A stretch of DNA of 64,000 bases from Catalinimonas alkaloidigena (lineage in GTDB: Bacteria > Bacteroidota > Bacteroidia > Cytophagales > Cyclobacteriaceae): NCBI RefSeq assembly GCF_029504655.1, contig NZ_JAQFIL010000001.1:4221001-4285000 (forward strand), read 5' to 3'. The notes under the pieces are model-generated. The model did not search any database, was not told the DNA's origin, and was given only the letters and a program-made list of their open reading frames with translations. Shown here in pieces: positions 61,612 through 64,000 of the stretch. Every line of letters starts with the position of its first letter. The first letter of the stretch is position 1. The position numbers were made by a program, and so were the translations under genes.

Positions 61612-62778
61612 TTACAAATTTGATAATTGTTTATTGATTGCTTCTACTATTCTTTTAAAACTCCAATCTTGAATAAGTAGCAACGACTTCCCTCCCATTT
61701 CAGACATACTATCTTTATTTTCAATTATAAGCTTAAGTTTGTTAGTAATATCGGTTAATGAATTGCTCTCAAAAATGTAGCCATTCTTACCTGGTTTTAC
61801 CAGATCAGATGCACATCCTACCTTGTTGCTTACTAAAACAGGTCTGCTACATGCCATAGCTTCATTGACTGCCAGCCCCCAGGTTTCTCCCGGTCCCTGT
61901 GAGGGCAGCGCAAATACATCGCCTAAGCGGTACACCACTGGCATACATGACTGGTTCTGAAAGTCCAGGAAACGAATATTTTTCATATCCTGGGCTGCTG
62001 CTTTCATTTGTTCTTCCAGATGTCCATTACCCACAAATAAAAAAATAAGATCAGCCCTGTGCTGCATTTGTTTTGCCACCTGCAAAAGCAGCAGAGGGTT
62101 TTTCTTATTTTCAAATTTTCCGCAAAACAAAATTACCTTTTGATCAGCTTTAATCTCTAACTTTTGTCTCCACTGCCGGGCTTCTTTTTCATACTTATTT
62201 TCCAGGTCAGCGAAACGACTATTATCAATGGCATGGGGGGCAAAGATCATTTGTTCCTCATTCAGTCCATGTTTAAGAAAGTACTTTTTACTTTCCGTAC
62301 CCACATAAAAAGCATAGTCAATATGGCGATACACCCACTTCAGCAAAGCTCGTCTCAGGCTTTGTTTTATGCCTCTATGTTCGTCAAGCAGATGAGAATC
62401 TCCTCGGAAATACACCGGTATTTTTCCCTTGAAGTAACGTAAGGCTTTCAAATGGCTACGATTGCTCCAGCCAAATACCAGCAAGGCATTGGCTCCCCAG
62501 GCAGTGACTTCATTAATCAAGTAAGGGTTGACAATACCTCTGAAATGATGCGTACCCGGATCTTTGGAGGAATTTTTCAGGAAAAGATAGTCATAACCTT
62601 CCAGCAAGGGAATATCCCACTTGACCTGTCTGCCAAAACCCTTATCAAAGCTTTCTTCCTGCGCCCCCCGGGTGTAAAAAATTTTAATATTCACGGCAGG
62701 AGAAGCCGCCAGCATACGAAAAACCGGTGCGTAATACTGTATGGGGTGGGTGGTGAGTATGGCGAGTTTTGTTTCCAA
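61612..62778 (-). CDS. glycosyltransferase family 4 (GT-B)
   Basis: The protein has 388 residues. It begins METKLAILTTHPIQYYAPVF, typical of a GT4 subgroup, and the C-terminal domain has KVILFCGKFENKKNPLLLLQ (near 205-224) and GETWGLAVNEAMACSRPVLV (near 300), with the acidic donor-binding pattern. It adds a sugar to the lipid-linked repeat unit. It lies 16 bp after the FkbM gene. Confidence 0.92.
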   Translation of the reverse strand: METKLAILTTHPIQYYAPVFRMLAASPAVNIKIFYTRGAQEESFDKGFGRQVKWDIPLLEGYDYLFLKNSSKDPGTHHFRGIVNPYLINEVTAWGANALLVFGWSNRSHLKALRYFKGKIPVYFRGDSHLLDEHRGIKQSLRRALLKWVYRHIDYAFYVGTESKKYFLKHGLNEEQMIFAPHAIDNSRFADLENKYEKEARQWRQKLEIKADQKVILFCGKFENKKNPLLLLQVAKQMQHRADLIFLFVGNGHLEEQMKAAAQDMKNIRFLDFQNQSCMPVVYRLGDVFALPSQGPGETWGLAVNEAMACSRPVLVSNKVGCASDLVKPGKNGYIFESNSLTDITNKLKLIIENKDSMSEMGGKSLLLIQDWSFKRIVEAINKQLSNL

Positions 62779-62794
62779 GGACAGATATCTAATA

Positions 62795-63682
62795 TTAGAT
62801 TTTAGAACCTAAGATGTTAAACTTTCTGGCTGCTTGCACTCTCTCCAGTACATATTCTTCTTCTCTAATATAAATAGTATTATACGAACCGAAACATCCA
62901 AGCTTTGTAAGAACCCGTGAAAAAGGATCATAATCATAAGGCTGAAAGCCTAAACTTAACAATTGCTGGTGTATCTCGTGCTCATCAATTCCATATCTAT
63001 CGCCACTTCCATTCAACTCGATAATGATTGCATTAAGCGCAGGGTTATTCAAAGTATGAATGGCGCCTTCCAAGACAAATTTTTCATAGCCCTCTACATC
63101 AATTTTTATCAAAGAAGGTGCTTTTCCCTTGAGGGTATTATCAAGAGTTTTAACGTTCACCTTAATAGCATCTTTCACAGCTTCGCCTTTTGTGACCACA
63201 TGGTTTACCGTATCAAGCCCGCTGGTAAAGAAGATAGTATCAGAGGTTGACCCTAGACCTATGTTATTTAGTGATACTAACTCTTCAATCTGATTAACAC
63301 ATGCATTATTTTTAAGATGAATAAAAGTAGAAGGTACTGGTTCTATGGCAATTGTGTGAGCGCCCACAACAGAAGAAGCCAGGACTGTATAAGAGCCAAC
63401 ATTAGCCCCTATGTCAACAAACACATCACTTTCTCTTAAAAAATGCAACAGGAATCCCATATCATTAAATTCATGAAGTCCCGTATACACATTTCCTGTA
63501 GCTCCCGTCATCCCTTTGGAAACTAAAAGCCTACTATTTTCAACAAAGGGAAACACGAGCGGATAAGGATTAAGCCAACTTCCTATTTGCCACTTAAGAA
63601 ACCGTAAGAAAGTTTTTGTTTTATGTTTTTTTGCGAGCGGGTGAGTGCCTAAAAAGCTAAACGTTCTCCAAATACTTCTCAT
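62795..63682 (-). CDS. FkbM family SAM-dependent methyltransferase
   Basis: The protein has 295 residues. SAM motif I is VFVDIGANVGSYTVLAS (near 87-103), with IAIEPVPSTFIHLKNN after it and the FkbM motif IKIDVEGYEKFVLEGAI (near 198-214). It methylates hydroxyl groups of sugars or similar substrates. Its ATG overlaps the stop codon of the upstream glycosyltransferase gene (ATGA). Confidence 0.92.
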   Translation of the reverse strand: MRSIWRTFSFLGTHPLAKKHKTKTFLRFLKWQIGSWLNPYPLVFPFVENSRLLVSKGMTGATGNVYTGLHEFNDMGFLLHFLRESDVFVDIGANVGSYTVLASSVVGAHTIAIEPVPSTFIHLKNNACVNQIEELVSLNNIGLGSTSDTIFFTSGLDTVNHVVTKGEAVKDAIKVNVKTLDNTLKGKAPSLIKIDVEGYEKFVLEGAIHTLNNPALNAIIIELNGSGDRYGIDEHEIHQQLLSLGFQPYDYDPFSRVLTKLGCFGSYNTIYIREEEYVLERVQAARKFNILGSKI

Positions 63683-64000
63683 AATTTCAATTTTTTTTCA
63701 AAGTGCATGGTCTGTTTTTTTGTCATTTCCCGGGCGGTATAAGGCTGAAAAGCCTGCCAATCGGTATCCGGGCTAAAGGGCAGCTTCAACAGCATATTAT
63801 ACCAGCCCTGATAAATTTTTTCGGCAGTGCAAGCCACGTTCACTGCGTTTACCTCACTAAAAGCCAGAGGGATACCAGCTCCTGTAACTTGCAGTATGGC
63901 ATTCACACTGCTAGCTTCATGAAAGACCGCTAGCATAGGCTTTCTGGCCAGTATATAGTTATACAGCTTGGAAGCCGTATATTTGGGGTCATCCGAACCG
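63679..64000 (-). CDS. glycosyltransferase-like protein (C-terminal part, cut by window edge)
   Basis: The frame enters from the right edge and ends at 63679, giving the last 106 residues. It starts GSDDPKYTASKLYNYILARK and continues PMLAVFHEASSVNAILQVTG, the usual C-terminal pattern of a GT4-like sugar transferase (phosphate-binding and hinge region). The tail is basic (MTKKQTMHFEKKLKL). The ATG at 63936 is internal. It is translationally coupled to the FkbM methyltransferase. Confidence 0.7.
   Translation of the reverse strand, partial: GSDDPKYTASKLYNYILARKPMLAVFHEASSVNAILQVTGAGIPLAFSEVNAVNVACTAEKIYQGWYNMLLKLPFSPDTDWQAFQPYTAREMTKKQTMHFEKKLKL

Overview
The window is from a Bacteroidota chromosome, probably order Cytophagales. 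The evidence is a SusC-type TonB-dependent receptor, a SprE/PorW-like type IX secretion lipoprotein, an ATP synthase operon without beta and epsilon subunits, IS982 and ISAon1-type elements, Bacteroidota -7 boxes (TAnnTTTG), almost no Shine-Dalgarno sequences and many lipoproteins. The species cannot be named from the sequence.

Layout. 1-9.7 kb is an outer-membrane and accessory region, mostly on the minus strand: a TonB receptor N-terminus cut by the window edge, a GH106-type glycosidase lipoprotein, two small unknown proteins, a TPR lipoprotein, an NRDE protein followed by a nonsense-interrupted small ORF, an intact IS982-type element, and an ECF sigma factor with a membrane anti-sigma-like partner. 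9.9-16.5 kb holds cell-envelope genes: PBP1A, SprE/PorW, and divergently an M23 peptidase and a bactofilin. The bactofilin overlaps atpZ, which opens the F1Fo ATP synthase operon (16.4-22.2 kb: atpZ, an AtpI-like gene, atpB, E, F, H, A, G), with hairpins inside it. 22.4-46.9 kb is mixed core metabolism and envelope: UbiA-like protein, methyltransferases, fructose-bisphosphatase, tyrosine phosphatase, acyl-CoA dehydrogenase behind repeated palindromes, FNT channel, PadR-controlled PspC/GIN protein, flavin oxidase-like protein, MsbA-like exporter, GmhA, YifB, Gfo/Idh oxidoreductase, PepSY and SPOR proteins, M20 and M16 peptidases, a PiT-like transporter, an alkyltransferase-like protein coupled to a lipoprotein methyltransferase, and an NlpC/P60 lipoprotein. 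A tRNA-Ala(GGC) and a disrupted ISAon1-type element (47.1-48.6 kb) mark the boundary to the last section.

49-64 kb is a surface-polysaccharide locus. It has a GT2 fused to a polyprenyl-phosphate sugar-1-phosphate transferase, a WcaF-like acetyltransferase, a Wzi-like outer-membrane protein, two acyltransferase-3 proteins, several glycosyltransferases, an SGNH hydrolase, a probable Wzy-type polymerase, an FkbM methyltransferase and a broken VanZ-like gene. Together they would start, extend, modify, polymerise and surface-attach a repeat-unit glycan. Flippase and export genes are not in view.

I found no obvious new defence or mobile system. The most interesting signals are the GT2-transferase fusion, palindromic operator arrays at two promoters, several intact-looking small membrane ORFs, a candidate structured small RNA, a predicted membrane-anchored methyltransferase coupled to an alkyltransferase-like protein that lacks its cysteine, and two insertion sequences whose target duplications can be read directly.
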